The translations under genes were made by a program, and so were the position numbers. The notes below the pieces were generated by a model that did no database searches, was not told the origin of the DNA, and saw only the letters and a list, made by a program, of their open reading frames with translations. A DNA stretch of 64,000 bases from Leucobacter celer subsp. astrifaciens (GTDB lineage: Bacteria; Actinomycetota; Actinomycetes; Actinomycetales; Microbacteriaceae). The stretch is from positions 248,001-312,000 of the forward strand of contig NZ_JHEI01000135.1 in the NCBI RefSeq assembly GCF_001273835.1, read 5' to 3'. Numbering within the stretch: the first letter of the stretch is position 1; every line of letters starts with the position of its first letter. Shown here one piece after another: positions 26,710-36,182 of this stretch.

Positions 26710-28344
26710 CTACTCCACGTAGGGCTCGAGCTTGGCCAGCATCTCCGCCGTCACGTAGGCGCGCACACGCGTACCGTGCTCGACGTACTCGGTCGACAGC
26801 ACCCGGTTGCGCTCGTGCATCTCGGCCACCAGCTCGCCGCGGTCGTAGGGCACCACGACGGTGACCTCGCGATCCGGAACCGGCAGCGCCGCGTCGATCC
26901 GCCGCCGCAGCTCCTCGATCCCCTCGCCCGTGCGCGCCGAGACGAACACGGCGTCGGGTGCGAGCCCGTGCAGCACCATGCGCTGCGACTCGTCGAGCAG
27001 ATCGGCCTTGTTGAACGCCACCAGCTCCGGGATGCCCTGGGCATCGACCTCGGCGATCACGTCGCGCACCGTGCGCAGCTGGGCCTCGGGGTCGGGGTGG
27101 GATCCGTCGACCACGTGCAGGATCACGTCGGCCTCGCCCACCTCCTCGAAGGTCGAGCGGAACGCCTCGACCAGCTGGTGCGGCAGGTTGCGCACGAAGC
27201 CGACGGTGTCGGCGTAGGTGAAGCGGCGCCCGTCCGCGGTCTCCGCGTGGCGCACGGCCGTGTCGAGCGTGGCGAAGAGCTGGTTCTGCACGAGCTCCTG
27301 CGTGCCCGTGAGGCGGTTCAGCAGGCTCGACTTGCCGGCGTTTGTGTAGCCGGCGATGGCGACCGAGGGCACCTCGCCGCGCTTGCGGTTGGCGCGCTTG
27401 GCATCGCGCGCCGGTGCGAAGCCCGCGATCTGCTTGCGCAGCTTCGCCATGCGGGTGTGGATCTTGCGCCGGTCCAGCTCCATCTTGGTCTCGCCGGGGC
27501 CGCGCGATCCCATGCCGGCTCCAGCGGAGCCCACCTGACCGCCCGCCTGGCGCGACATCGACTCGCCCCAGCCGCGCAGCCGCGGCAGCAGGTACTCGAG
27601 CTGCGCGAGCTCGACCTGGGCCTTGCCCTCGCGGCTCTTCGCGTGCTGGCTGAAGATGTCGAGGATCACGGCGGTGCGATCGATCACCTTGACCTTCACC
27701 ACGTCCTCCAGGGCGCGGCGCTGCGAGGGAGCCAGCTCGGTGTCGGCGATGACCGTGTCCGCGCCGACCGCCGCGACGAGTTCGGTGAGCTCCTGGGCCT
27801 TGCCCTTTCCGAGATAGGTCGCAGGATCGGGGGTGGCACGGCGCTGCAGCAGGCCGTCGAGCACGCGGGCGCCCGCGGTCTCGGCGAGCGCGGCGAGCTC
27901 GCGCAGGGAGTTCTCGGCGTCTTCGACGCTGTTGCGGTTCGAGCCCGTGTAGACCCCGATGAGTACCACGTTCTCGAGACGCAGCTGACGGTACTCGACC
28001 TCGGTGACGTCCTCGAGTTCGGTGGAGAGCCCGACGACGCGCTTGAGCGAGGCGCGATCCTCGCGCTCCATGCGGATCAGTTCAAGATCCTCTGCGAGCT
28101 GATCGTGGGCCTCGTCGCCGAGCGCCTGGGCGCCCCGGCCGAGCAGGTCGGCGCCGCGATCGCGGATCACCGTGGCGGATCCCGATCTCGCGGTGCGCGA
28201 GAGCACTCGGTCGAGCGGGTCGTCGCTCGCCTCGGGCGTGCCGGGTTCGGCGGTCGTCTCGGGCGCGATCGAGTCGAGCGCGTCGTCGCGCGACTCGTCG
28301 GTATCGAACGTGCGGGCTGAATCGTCTGTGAAGCGTTTCGTCAT
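26710..28344 (-). CDS. hflX: Ribosome-associated GTPase HflX
   Basis: 544 aa, ATG start. A ribosome-splitting GTPase that rescues stalled 70S ribosomes under stress. The N-terminal HflX domain spans about 95-320, with VLIGVYTGSNRNSVEDAE and GKGKAQEL. The G domain has GYTNAGKSSLLN (G1), the TLDTAVR switch (G2), DTVGFVRNLP (G3), FNKAD (G4) and SARTGEG (G5). About 90 extra N-terminal residues are Asp/Arg/Ser-rich and probably disordered. In actinobacteria it often lies near miaA/dapF; here it is separate. Confidence 0.95.
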   Translation of the reverse strand: MTKRFTDDSARTFDTDESRDDALDSIAPETTAEPGTPEASDDPLDRVLSRTARSGSATVIRDRGADLLGRGAQALGDEAHDQLAEDLELIRMEREDRASLKRVVGLSTELEDVTEVEYRQLRLENVVLIGVYTGSNRNSVEDAENSLRELAALAETAGARVLDGLLQRRATPDPATYLGKGKAQELTELVAAVGADTVIADTELAPSQRRALEDVVKVKVIDRTAVILDIFSQHAKSREGKAQVELAQLEYLLPRLRGWGESMSRQAGGQVGSAGAGMGSRGPGETKMELDRRKIHTRMAKLRKQIAGFAPARDAKRANRKRGEVPSVAIAGYTNAGKSSLLNRLTGTQELVQNQLFATLDTAVRHAETADGRRFTYADTVGFVRNLPHQLVEAFRSTFEEVGEADVILHVVDGSHPDPEAQLRTVRDVIAEVDAQGIPELVAFNKADLLDESQRMVLHGLAPDAVFVSARTGEGIEELRRRIDAALPVPDREVTVVVPYDRGELVAEMHERNRVLSTEYVEHGTRVRAYVTAEMLAKLEPYVE

Positions 28345-28513
28345 CTGGCCTCCAGTGTACGCGGATCAGGGCCGGGCGTGTCGGCCGTTCGCCCTGGGCG
28401 CAGACCCCCGGTCCGGCACCGCGCCGCAAGGCGGAGGCCGACGGCAGAGCTCGGGATCCGCACGCGTTTCCCGCGCTCCCGCGCCACCCCGGCACCGCCC
28501 CTGCGCGGCTCCC

Positions 28514-30937
28514 TCACCTCCCGATCACGGATCGTGGGAGCACCGCCGCGCGGAACCGCGCCCGCCATCCGGCCCGGGATCGGAGGGAGCCGATTGCCAG
28601 ATCCGCTGCCGCGACGAGGGATCCGGGATCCCGCGGCGATGCGCCGCCCGCCGCGCCCGAGTAGAGCTCCTCCACGACGGCGCGGGCCAGGGTGCGAGCG
28701 GCGGCGGCCCCATCGCTCAGCAGACCCCGCCCGGCGAGGTGCTCGGCGACGGCCTCGGGCGTGCGCGCCCGCGCCGCGCCCTCGGCCGGGAGGTACAGCC
28801 CCAGATCGACCGCGGTGTCCACGAGTTCGGCCCAGGCCTGCGCTGCGGGGTCCTCGTCGCGCCCGATGCGGCGCCTCCTGCGCAGCCTGCGCCCCAGACG
28901 CACGCCGGGAGCGATGCACAGCAGGCCCAGGATCAGGCCGAGCGCCGCGAGCGGGATCCCGAGGCCGAGCGGCCCGGGGGCGCCCGAGTCGCCCGATTCG
29001 CCTGCGGCGACACCGTCGCCCGCGAGTTCCTCCGGCTCCTCAGCCGATTCCGGCTGATCGTCGGTCTGCACCGACGGGTCCCGCGTGTCGACGAGTGCCG
29101 ACAGGTCGGGGGTGGGCGCATCTTCCGCCCGGTAGGGCTGCCCCGTCTCGGCCCGGTACCCCGCACCGCCCGGGGTCGGTTCGAAGGCGATCCATCCGAG
29201 CCCGTCGATGTGGACCTCGGGCCAGGCGTGGAGTTCGCGGGCCCGCACCGACGTCCACCCCGCGTTGCTCGCGGGCCGCGAGGCGTATCCCACCGCCACC
29301 CGGCTCGGCAGGCCGAGCGAGCGGGCCATGACCGCGTAGGTGGAGGCGAAGTGCACGCAGTACCCGGATCGCTGTTCGAGGAAGGCCTCCATCACGGCGT
29401 AGGGATCATCCGGATCGGCGCCGGGCTCGTATGGCGCACGCTCGTCGTACACGAACTCCCCCGATCGGAACCAGGCCTCGAGCAGGCTGGCGGTGCCCAG
29501 TCCCTGGCGCGCATCGCTGCTCATCCCCCGCGGCTCCTCGGACGTCCATACGACGGTGCCGTCGGTCACGTGGACCTCCACGTATGATCCGGAGGATATC
29601 TCTGACGCGGTCGGTCCCTGGCCCGGATCCCACAGCGCGGTCGCCCCGAGGTCCAACGGCGCTGTGACCTCTCGTGCGGCCTCCGCGATCGCCGCCGGAG
29701 CGCCCTCCGGCAGCGCGAGATAGCGCTCCGGATCGAACGACTCCTCCTGCTCCGGGGAGAGCTGCTCGGGCTGCCAGAACTCGCCGAAGGCCCGCGTCTC
29801 CGTGATGGCGCGGTACTCGTCGCCCGGTCGTGTCAGCGCGGTGTCGGAGCGTGCGGTCGCCGTGCCGTCGACCCAGATCCACCGTGACGGGTCGAAGGAT
29901 CCGCCCACCGCCTCGACCCGCTCGACCCCCTGCGGCAGCGGGAGCCAGGCGCTCAGGAGCCCCTTGGTGCGCACGGTGATGGAGGGAGCGGCTCCGGTAG
30001 GCTCTGCACCCGCGCTCTCCGTGTCCGGCCCCGCGCCTCTGGGCGTCTCGACCGTGTCGTCGGCCGCGCCGAGTTCGTCCTCCGGCAGCCAGGTCCCCCG
30101 CTCGAAATCGGAGAGCACCGCCAGCGTGAATCTGACGGGTTGGTCCGATTCCGTCGATCGGTAGTCGAAGGCGACGGTCTCGCTGCGCTCCTGCAGATCC
30201 CGCGCCAGCGCGATGGTGACGTCCGGCACGCTCGACGAGACCGGCGATACGGTGACCGCGGCGGAGTTCCAGATGCGATCCTGGCTCGGCGGCAGGGCGG
30301 CGATCAATCCGGCGGCGAGCGCGAGCGCCATCCCGGCCGCCGCGATCCCCCGCCATCGGCCCGCCGCCCGCGGGGCACCCGCCCAGAGCAGCAGGAGCAG
30401 CAGTGCGCCGGACCACAGCAGCTGCGGAGCCGGTACCCGCAGCGAGGTGACGGTCACCGGAGCGAGCATGAGAAGCGCGGGTACGATGCCCGATGCGAAG
30501 AACATGCCGAAGCGCGTGAGCAGCAGCGAAGACAGCGCCAGGCCGACGAACCACACCGAGAGCACGACATCGAGCAGCGGGCCCGTCAGCTCGACCGGCG
30601 GCACCCCCTCGGAGACCGCGAGCCACGTCTCCTGGATCAGCCGCAGCGGCTCGCGGAGCCAGGCCGCGAGGCGTCCCTCCTGCGCCAACCACCAGACGAG
30701 CAGTCCGGCGCCCGCCACCACTCCGAGCGCCCACGCCGCTGTGCGGTACGCGGGCAGCGTCGTCCGCACGGCGCCGGCCACGAGCACCACCGCGCCGGCG
30801 GAGCCCAGGGCGCGCCACGTCCAGGCGTCGCCGACGAAGAGCTCGCGCAGCGCGACCAGGCACACGACCCACAGCGCGCACAGCAGCGCGGCACCGAGGA
30901 GCGGGCGCCATGATCGCCGGGCACGAGTGTCAGCCAT
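28514..30937 (-). CDS. TgpA-like membrane transglutaminase
   Basis: 807 aa, ATG start. The N-terminal third has five to six membrane helices (first at about 15-33), matching the DUF3488/TgpA N-domain. A large outer region follows with a transglutaminase-like core. The nucleophile is C527 (RSGYCVHFAS) and H570 lies in ELHAWPEVHIDGLGW; the third residue is in AFEPTPG. A further helix lies near 660-685 and a cytosolic tail follows. It is the last gene of the moxR-DUF58-tgpA operon, a widespread set proposed to act in envelope protein handling. Overlaps the DUF58 gene by 8 bases. Substrate unknown. Confidence 0.9.
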   Translation of the reverse strand: MADTRARRSWRPLLGAALLCALWVVCLVALRELFVGDAWTWRALGSAGAVVLVAGAVRTTLPAYRTAAWALGVVAGAGLLVWWLAQEGRLAAWLREPLRLIQETWLAVSEGVPPVELTGPLLDVVLSVWFVGLALSSLLLTRFGMFFASGIVPALLMLAPVTVTSLRVPAPQLLWSGALLLLLLWAGAPRAAGRWRGIAAAGMALALAAGLIAALPPSQDRIWNSAAVTVSPVSSSVPDVTIALARDLQERSETVAFDYRSTESDQPVRFTLAVLSDFERGTWLPEDELGAADDTVETPRGAGPDTESAGAEPTGAAPSITVRTKGLLSAWLPLPQGVERVEAVGGSFDPSRWIWVDGTATARSDTALTRPGDEYRAITETRAFGEFWQPEQLSPEQEESFDPERYLALPEGAPAAIAEAAREVTAPLDLGATALWDPGQGPTASEISSGSYVEVHVTDGTVVWTSEEPRGMSSDARQGLGTASLLEAWFRSGEFVYDERAPYEPGADPDDPYAVMEAFLEQRSGYCVHFASTYAVMARSLGLPSRVAVGYASRPASNAGWTSVRARELHAWPEVHIDGLGWIAFEPTPGGAGYRAETGQPYRAEDAPTPDLSALVDTRDPSVQTDDQPESAEEPEELAGDGVAAGESGDSGAPGPLGLGIPLAALGLILGLLCIAPGVRLGRRLRRRRRIGRDEDPAAQAWAELVDTAVDLGLYLPAEGAARARTPEAVAEHLAGRGLLSDGAAAARTLARAVVEELYSGAAGGASPRDPGSLVAAADLAIGSLRSRAGWRARFRAAVLPRSVIGR

Positions 30938-32315
30938 GACGCCTCTCCTCCGCGGGAACCGCCGCCGCGCGTGCCACCGCCGTGCCCTCGGGCCGAGGCG
31001 AGCGCACGAGCCGCCACCCCGAGGGGAGGATCCCGCCGGGCGCCCCTGCTCCCTCGGCCGGCGAGACCGCGATGACGATCCCGGCCGAGGATCGAGATGC
31101 GAGCGCCGCCGCTGCAGGGGTGAGCGCGCCGGTGACGATCACGGTGGGGCGGAACGCGGATGAGGCGGCCTCCGGGAGCGGCTCACGAACGAGTCCTCCG
31201 CCGTCGACGTCTCTGCTCCGGTCGGTCTTTCCGTTCCTCCCGACCCTTCCGCGTCGGGAGGACGCGGAATCGCTCACCAGCTGCACCCGCGCGAGCGTGC
31301 GGAGCGCCTCCGCCGCGGAGGAGGCCGAGCGCTCGACCTCCGGCGCGCCGCCTCCGCCGCGCACCGTGCACAGCGTGACGGAGGTACGACCTCCTCCTCC
31401 GCCATGAGCCCCGCTGCGCGTCCCGCGGGCACCGCCGAGTCCCGTGCGCAGCGTCACGAGCGTCGCGGCGAGCGAGACCGCGTGCTCGAAGTCCGCCCGC
31501 TCGCGGTCCTCCGCGGATCCTCGATACGCGCCGGCCTCCACCATCAGCGCGATCGCGAGGTGCTCCCCCGCCCCGTGCTCGGGAACGTTGACCAGCAGAC
31601 GGTCCTGTCTGGCGCTCTGCTTCCAGTGGACGCGCCGCGGAGGGTCCCCCGCGCGGTACTCGCGCAGCCCGCCACCGGCCTCCTCGGCGCTGCTCCCACC
31701 GCGGCCGGATCCGGACGCCGCGTCCGAGGCGCGCCCGCCGCCGGGGCCGCGCGCCCCGCCCCGCCCCGTGAGCTCGGACGGCAGGCGCTCGGCGGGCAGC
31801 AGAGTCGGCAGCACGAGCACCTCCACGCGGGCGGCGAGCGGGACCCTGATGCTCGCGACGCCCAGAGGATCCGTGATGATGAGCGCGGCGGCCGCGAGCG
31901 GGAGCGGGCCGCGCCGTTCGGCACCCCAGTGCACGGCTTGCCGCGCCTCACCGCGACGCGGCAGGAGGAGCGGCAGGCTCCTGCGGCTGCTCGGCCCCTC
32001 CCACACGAGCGCGGCGCTCTGCGAGAACGGCAGCGCGTGCCGCACGGAGGCGGTCGTCGTCACGATCTCTCCCATTGCGGGCGTGAGCACGTCGCTCGAG
32101 ATCTCGGCTCGGGCCCGAACGCGCGCACGCGTCAGCAGCACCAGGACCAGAGCCACCAGGAGCACCGCGGCGGCGAGCGCCGCGAGGGCCAGCAGATCCC
32201 GCAGCCGCACCGCGGCCCAGAGCGCGCAGACCGAGACGACGAGTCCGAGCAGTGCCAGGCCGCGGCGGGTGAGGGTCAGCGGAATCGCGCGCAGCGACCG
32301 CAGCGGCCCGGTCAT
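30930..32315 (-). CDS. DUF58 membrane protein
   Basis: 461 aa, ATG start. Two adjacent N-terminal membrane helices (about 17-38 and 40-62) precede a large soluble part. The DUF58 signature REYRAGDPPRRVHWKQSAR is at about 238-256, in a vWA-like context. A Gly/Ser/Arg-rich low-complexity insert precedes it, and the C-terminal region is also Arg/Ser-rich. It is the middle gene of moxR-DUF58-tgpA, overlapping moxR by 4 bases. DUF58 proteins are thought to be MoxR partners. Confidence 0.9.
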   Translation of the reverse strand: MTGPLRSLRAIPLTLTRRGLALLGLVVSVCALWAAVRLRDLLALAALAAAVLLVALVLVLLTRARVRARAEISSDVLTPAMGEIVTTTASVRHALPFSQSAALVWEGPSSRRSLPLLLPRRGEARQAVHWGAERRGPLPLAAAALIITDPLGVASIRVPLAARVEVLVLPTLLPAERLPSELTGRGGARGPGGGRASDAASGSGRGGSSAEEAGGGLREYRAGDPPRRVHWKQSARQDRLLVNVPEHGAGEHLAIALMVEAGAYRGSAEDRERADFEHAVSLAATLVTLRTGLGGARGTRSGAHGGGGGRTSVTLCTVRGGGGAPEVERSASSAAEALRTLARVQLVSDSASSRRGRVGRNGKTDRSRDVDGGGLVREPLPEAASSAFRPTVIVTGALTPAAAALASRSSAGIVIAVSPAEGAGAPGGILPSGWRLVRSPRPEGTAVARAAAVPAEERRHG

Positions 32316-33298
32316 CGCAAGCCGGGGACCGGCGTGCGAGCGACCACACCGCGGACGATCTGCTCCGCGGTCGCGAGCGCGTCGGCCGCGGAGGCGTGCA
32401 TGTCGCCGGTGACGATGCGGTGCGAGAGCACGATCCCGGCCATCGCCGCCACGTCATCGGGAGAGGCGTAGGCCCTGCCGGACATCGCCGCCCGGGCCCG
32501 GGCCATGTGCGCCAGGTGCAGCGAGGCCCGCGGGCTCGCCCCGTGCGCGATTCCCGGATGCTCGCGCGTCGCCGAGACGATCGACACCAGGTAGTGGGCC
32601 ACCTCCGGCGCGAGGTGCACGTGGGATACCGCGCGCCTGGCCGCGACGACCTGGCCGAGCGGCACCACGGCGTCGACCTCCGCGAGCACTCCCTCGGCGG
32701 AGCGCGGCCCGAGCAGGGAGACCTCCGCCTCCAGCGACGGGTACCCCAGCGAGATGCGCGTCATGAAGCGGTCCCGCTGCGCCTCCGGCAACGGGAACGT
32801 GCCCTCCATGTCCTGCGGGTTCTGGGTGGCGACCACCATGAACGGGTTCGGCAGCGGGTACGTGGTGCCGTCGACCGTCACCCGCGCCTCGCCCATCGCC
32901 TCGAGCAGGGCGGACTGCGTCTTGGGCGTGGAGCGGTTCACCTCGTCGGCGACGACGACGTTCGCGAAGATGGGCCCGTCGTGGAACCGGAACTCCTTCG
33001 TCGCCTGGTCGAACACCGAGACGCCGGTGACATCGGTCGGCAGCAGGTCGGACGTGAACTGGATGCGCGCAGCGTGCGCGCCGAAGCTGCGGGCGAGCGC
33101 CGACGCCAGGGTGGTCTTACCCACACCGGGCACGTCCTCGATGAGCAGATGCCCGCCCGCGAGCAGCGTGGCCACCGAGGCGTCGACCTCGGCCGCTTTG
33201 CCGACCACTGCCTTGCCGACCTCGTCGGCGATCCCGCGCGCGATCGCCGCGACGGCCGCCGCCTCCCGTGCTGTCGTCTGCGTCATCAGCTCCGTCAT
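32312..33298 (-). CDS. MoxR-family AAA+ ATPase
   Basis: 328 aa; ATG 33298, with a second ATG four codons later. A AAA_3 ATPase: Walker A EDVPGVGKTTLA, FTSDLLPTDVTG, Walker B VVVADEVNR and sensor 1 VVATQNPQDMEGT. It is predicted to act as a chaperone that assembles or activates the vWA-like DUF58 partner. First gene of the three-gene operon; divergent from the methyltransferase gene 137 bases away. Confidence 0.93.
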   Translation of the reverse strand: MTELMTQTTAREAAAVAAIARGIADEVGKAVVGKAAEVDASVATLLAGGHLLIEDVPGVGKTTLASALARSFGAHAARIQFTSDLLPTDVTGVSVFDQATKEFRFHDGPIFANVVVADEVNRSTPKTQSALLEAMGEARVTVDGTTYPLPNPFMVVATQNPQDMEGTFPLPEAQRDRFMTRISLGYPSLEAEVSLLGPRSAEGVLAEVDAVVPLGQVVAARRAVSHVHLAPEVAHYLVSIVSATREHPGIAHGASPRASLHLAHMARARAAMSGRAYASPDDVAAMAGIVLSHRIVTGDMHASAADALATAEQIVRGVVARTPVPGLR

Positions 33299-33435
33299 CA
33301 GTCCTGTCGTCTGCGCCGTCGCCGCCGCCGTTGCCCGGTCCGCCCCGGTGCTCGCCGGACGCGAGATGGGACCGTGCTGTCTATGCTCGCAGCCCAGACT
33401 GAGAAAGTCACACGGCCGCCTGGAATACTTGAGGG

Positions 33436-34047
33436 GTGACGCAGCACTACTTCTCAGAGACGCCCGCGGGCGAGTACCGGGCCCGCGAGATCGAGGTCGA
33501 CCTCGCCGGCGCTCCCCGCACCGTGACCACCGCCGGCGGCGTGTTCAGCCCCGAGCACCTCGACCGCGGCACCGCCGTGCTGCTGCGCGCGCTCGATGAC
33601 GCGGGCGAGGGATCCGGCCCGATCCTCGATATCGGCTGCGGGTGGGGGCCGATCGCGCTCGACGCGGCACTGCGCGCGCCCGAGCGGGCGGTGTGGGCGA
33701 TCGATGTCAACGAGCGGTCGCGGGAGCTTACGCTCCAGAACGCGGCGCGTCTCGGCCTCGCGAACGTGCGCGTCGCCGCCCCCGACGAGGTGCCGCAGGA
33801 GCTGCGCTTCGCCGAGATCCGTTCGAACCCCCCGATCCGGGTGGGCAAGGACGCGCTGCACGGGATCCTGCGGCAGTGGCTCCCCCGGCTCGCGGAGGGC
33901 GGCGCGGCGCACCTCGTGGTGGCGAAGCACCTCGGGGCCGATTCGCTGCAGCGCTGGATCGGCGCGGAGTTCCCCGAGCTGGACGTGGATCGCGCGGCCC
34001 GCGACAAGGGCTTCCACGTGATCCGCGCCATCCGCTCCGCGGCCTGA
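33436..34047 (+). CDS. RsmC-type class I methyltransferase
   Basis: 203 aa, GTG start. A single methyltransferase-small domain: motif I DIGCGWGPIA (65-74), acidic motif II AIDVNE (88-93) and NPPI (131-134), the catalytic motif of N-methyltransferases acting on nucleobases. It resembles the C-terminal half of RsmC (16S rRNA m2G) and related short actinobacterial proteins. A -10-like AATACT at 33424-33429 would start transcription at the GTG itself (leaderless), but no good -35 is visible. The RNA target is unknown. Confidence 0.87.
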   Translation: MTQHYFSETPAGEYRAREIEVDLAGAPRTVTTAGGVFSPEHLDRGTAVLLRALDDAGEGSGPILDIGCGWGPIALDAALRAPERAVWAIDVNERSRELTLQNAARLGLANVRVAAPDEVPQELRFAEIRSNPPIRVGKDALHGILRQWLPRLAEGGAAHLVVAKHLGADSLQRWIGAEFPELDVDRAARDKGFHVIRAIRSAA

Positions 34048-34079
34048 CCGCGCCGCGGGTCCGTCCGGAGCGCCGCGTC

Positions 34080-34724
34080 TCACCCGGCGGGTCGGAGGAG
34101 AGCGCGGCCGAGCAGGAGCGCGCGGCGCCTGAGATCCTCGACATCCGCGGGTACGAGCCCCGCGCCCATGTCGTACTCGTACCCGTCGAAGAACGCGAGG
34201 TAGACGGCGATCGTGTCGTCGAGGTCTCCGACTGGCGACAGCTCGCCGTTCTCGATGCCCGCTTCGACGGCGTGCCTCACATACGCTTCCCACAGGCGGT
34301 AGACCCGCTCGAGATGCGGTCGCAGCTCGGGGTGTCCGGCCGCCGCCGACCCGAACGCGATCCACATGAAGCTGTGCTCCTGCAGGTCCGACACCGAGCA
34401 CAGCCGGTCGACGAGCGCCTCGATGCGCTCCCAGGCGCCGAGCGGTCCCGCCTCGGATTGGGAGAAGCCGGCGAGCAATTCCTCGCTCAGATGCCGGATG
34501 GCTTGGGCGAGCAGTTCATCGCGCGTCTCGAAGTAGTGCTGGATCAGTCCGACGGAGACGCCCGCCCGCTTGCTGACATCGCGGAGCCGCACCCCGTCGT
34601 AGCCCTGCAGAGCGATGCACTCGGAAGCGGCGGCCAGGATCGTACGCCGCCGCTCCTCCGCGACAGGATCCAGCCCGCGCGTCTCACCGGATGCGGGAAC
34701 CTCCGTGAGCGCCGTTGTCGCCAT
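34080..34724 (-). CDS. TetR-family regulator of the amine-oxidation block
   Basis: 214 aa from ATG 34724, preceded by GAGGAGTGGGGC. The N-terminal helix-turn-helix (about 20-65) has ILAAASECIALQGYDGVRLRDVS and SVGLIQHYFETRDELL. The C-terminal ligand domain has VYRLWEAYVRHAVEAGIENGEL. Last gene of the nine-gene minus-strand run, 49 bases after the FAD oxidase. It probably senses the transported or oxidised substrate and controls the operon promoter near 43.07-43.10 kb, though distance leaves other promoters possible. Confidence 0.85.
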   Translation of the reverse strand: MATTALTEVPASGETRGLDPVAEERRRTILAAASECIALQGYDGVRLRDVSKRAGVSVGLIQHYFETRDELLAQAIRHLSEELLAGFSQSEAGPLGAWERIEALVDRLCSVSDLQEHSFMWIAFGSAAAGHPELRPHLERVYRLWEAYVRHAVEAGIENGELSPVGDLDDTIAVYLAFFDGYEYDMGAGLVPADVEDLRRRALLLGRALLRPAG

Positions 34725-34773
34725 GCCCCACTCCTCGACCTCGATGGCGGCCTCACCGCCGAACAGCTCCACC

Positions 34774-36174
34774 CTACTCGTGGAGGCCGGCGAGACGTGA
34801 GCCGATGCGCGCGAACAGCGAGGTCTTCGTGGCGCTGCCACGCTCCTCGGACCAGTCGGCGAAGGCGAACATGCGGTACATGGCGTGCACCCCCATCCAG
34901 CGGATCGGCTCGGGCTCCCAGCTGCGCGTCTGGCGTCCGGACCACGGCAGCGAGGCGTCTCCGCCCGCCTGCCCGGTCATCCGCTCGGCGAGGGTCTTGG
35001 CGGCAAGATACGCCGAGGTGACCCCGTGGCCGGCGTATCCCTGCGCATGGCCGAGCCCGCTCGTGTCGTCGAAGCGCACCGACGCGCACCAGTCGCGCGT
35101 GACACCGAGCACCCCCGACCACGCGTGCGCGACCCCGTGCCCCTCGACCACCGGGAACATGGCGTGCAGCCTGCGCACGAGCGAGTCGACGGTCGCACGG
35201 TCGACCTCGCCGGCTCCCCCGGTGCCCGAGCGGAAGCGGTACGGATTGCCCCGACCGCCGATGAGAATACGACCGTCATCGGTGCGCTGCGAGTAGCTGA
35301 AGACGTGAGCGGCGTCGCTGAAGAGCTCCTTGCCCGCCCATCCGATCTCGTCCCAGACGCTCTGAGGAAGCGGATCCGTGATGATGATCGAGCTGTTGAT
35401 CGGGATGATCCGACGGGGATCGTCGGCCACCTCGGCCGAGTACCCCTCGGTGCATCGCAGCACCGCGCCGGCGCGCACCGAGCCCCGCGGGGTGCGCGCG
35501 ACACCGGATTCGATCCGCGTGACCGGGCTCTGCTCGTGGATGACCGCGCCGCGCCGTTCCACGAGCTCGGCGAGTCCGCGCACGAGTCCCCCGGGATCGA
35601 CGCGACCGACGGTCGGATAGTAGAGACCCCCGACCGCGCCGTGCACGCGGATCCGCTCCGCGACCTCTCTGGAGGAGAGCTCCATGCCCTCCTCGTCGTC
35701 GTAGCCCCAGCTGCGATCGCTCGCGAGCCGATCGCGGAGCCGCTGCATCGCCGCCTGGTTGCGGGCGACGACCACATTGCCGCTCCGAATCGCGGCCGCA
35801 TCGATCGACTCCGCGCGCACGATATCGAGCACCTCGTCCACGGCCTCCAGCATGCGGCGCTGCAGCTGCGTCCCCGCCTCCCGCGATCCCGCCGTGCGCG
35901 AGAAGACTCGCCGGTTGCCGGGGACGAGCGGCGAGAGCCAGCCCGCGTTGCGGCCGGAAGCGCCGTACCCGGCCATCTCGCGCTCGAGGAGCACGATCCT
36001 GAGCGCGGGGTCCAGACGCTGCAGGTGGTAGGCCGTCCACAGCCCGGTGTAGCCGGCGCCGACGATGCAGACGTCGGCGTCGATGTCCCCCGCGAGCTCG
36101 GGGCGCGCAGCGGTCGGCTGTCCCGCGGACAGCCCGCGCGACCGCATCCAGTGCGAGATCTCGCCGTTCTTCAT
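34774..36174 (-). CDS. FAD-dependent amine/amino-acid oxidase (DAO fold)
   Basis: 466 aa from ATG 36174 (MKNGEISHWMRSRG). The FAD dinucleotide motif DVCIVGAGYTGLWTAYHL lies at about 34-51 and the DAO signature YGASGRNAGWLSPLVPGNR at about 75-95. RILIGGRGNPYRF and the C-terminal GVLGVTRDWCASVRF are typical of the DadA/PuuB/gamma-glutamylputrescine oxidase group. The ABC importer genes next to it suggest it oxidises the imported amine. It follows the ATPase gene by only 8 bases. Exact substrate cannot be read from sequence. Confidence 0.85.
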   Translation of the reverse strand: MKNGEISHWMRSRGLSAGQPTAARPELAGDIDADVCIVGAGYTGLWTAYHLQRLDPALRIVLLEREMAGYGASGRNAGWLSPLVPGNRRVFSRTAGSREAGTQLQRRMLEAVDEVLDIVRAESIDAAAIRSGNVVVARNQAAMQRLRDRLASDRSWGYDDEEGMELSSREVAERIRVHGAVGGLYYPTVGRVDPGGLVRGLAELVERRGAVIHEQSPVTRIESGVARTPRGSVRAGAVLRCTEGYSAEVADDPRRIIPINSSIIITDPLPQSVWDEIGWAGKELFSDAAHVFSYSQRTDDGRILIGGRGNPYRFRSGTGGAGEVDRATVDSLVRRLHAMFPVVEGHGVAHAWSGVLGVTRDWCASVRFDDTSGLGHAQGYAGHGVTSAYLAAKTLAERMTGQAGGDASLPWSGRQTRSWEPEPIRWMGVHAMYRMFAFADWSEERGSATKTSLFARIGSRLAGLHE

Positions 36175-36182
36175 GGCCCCGG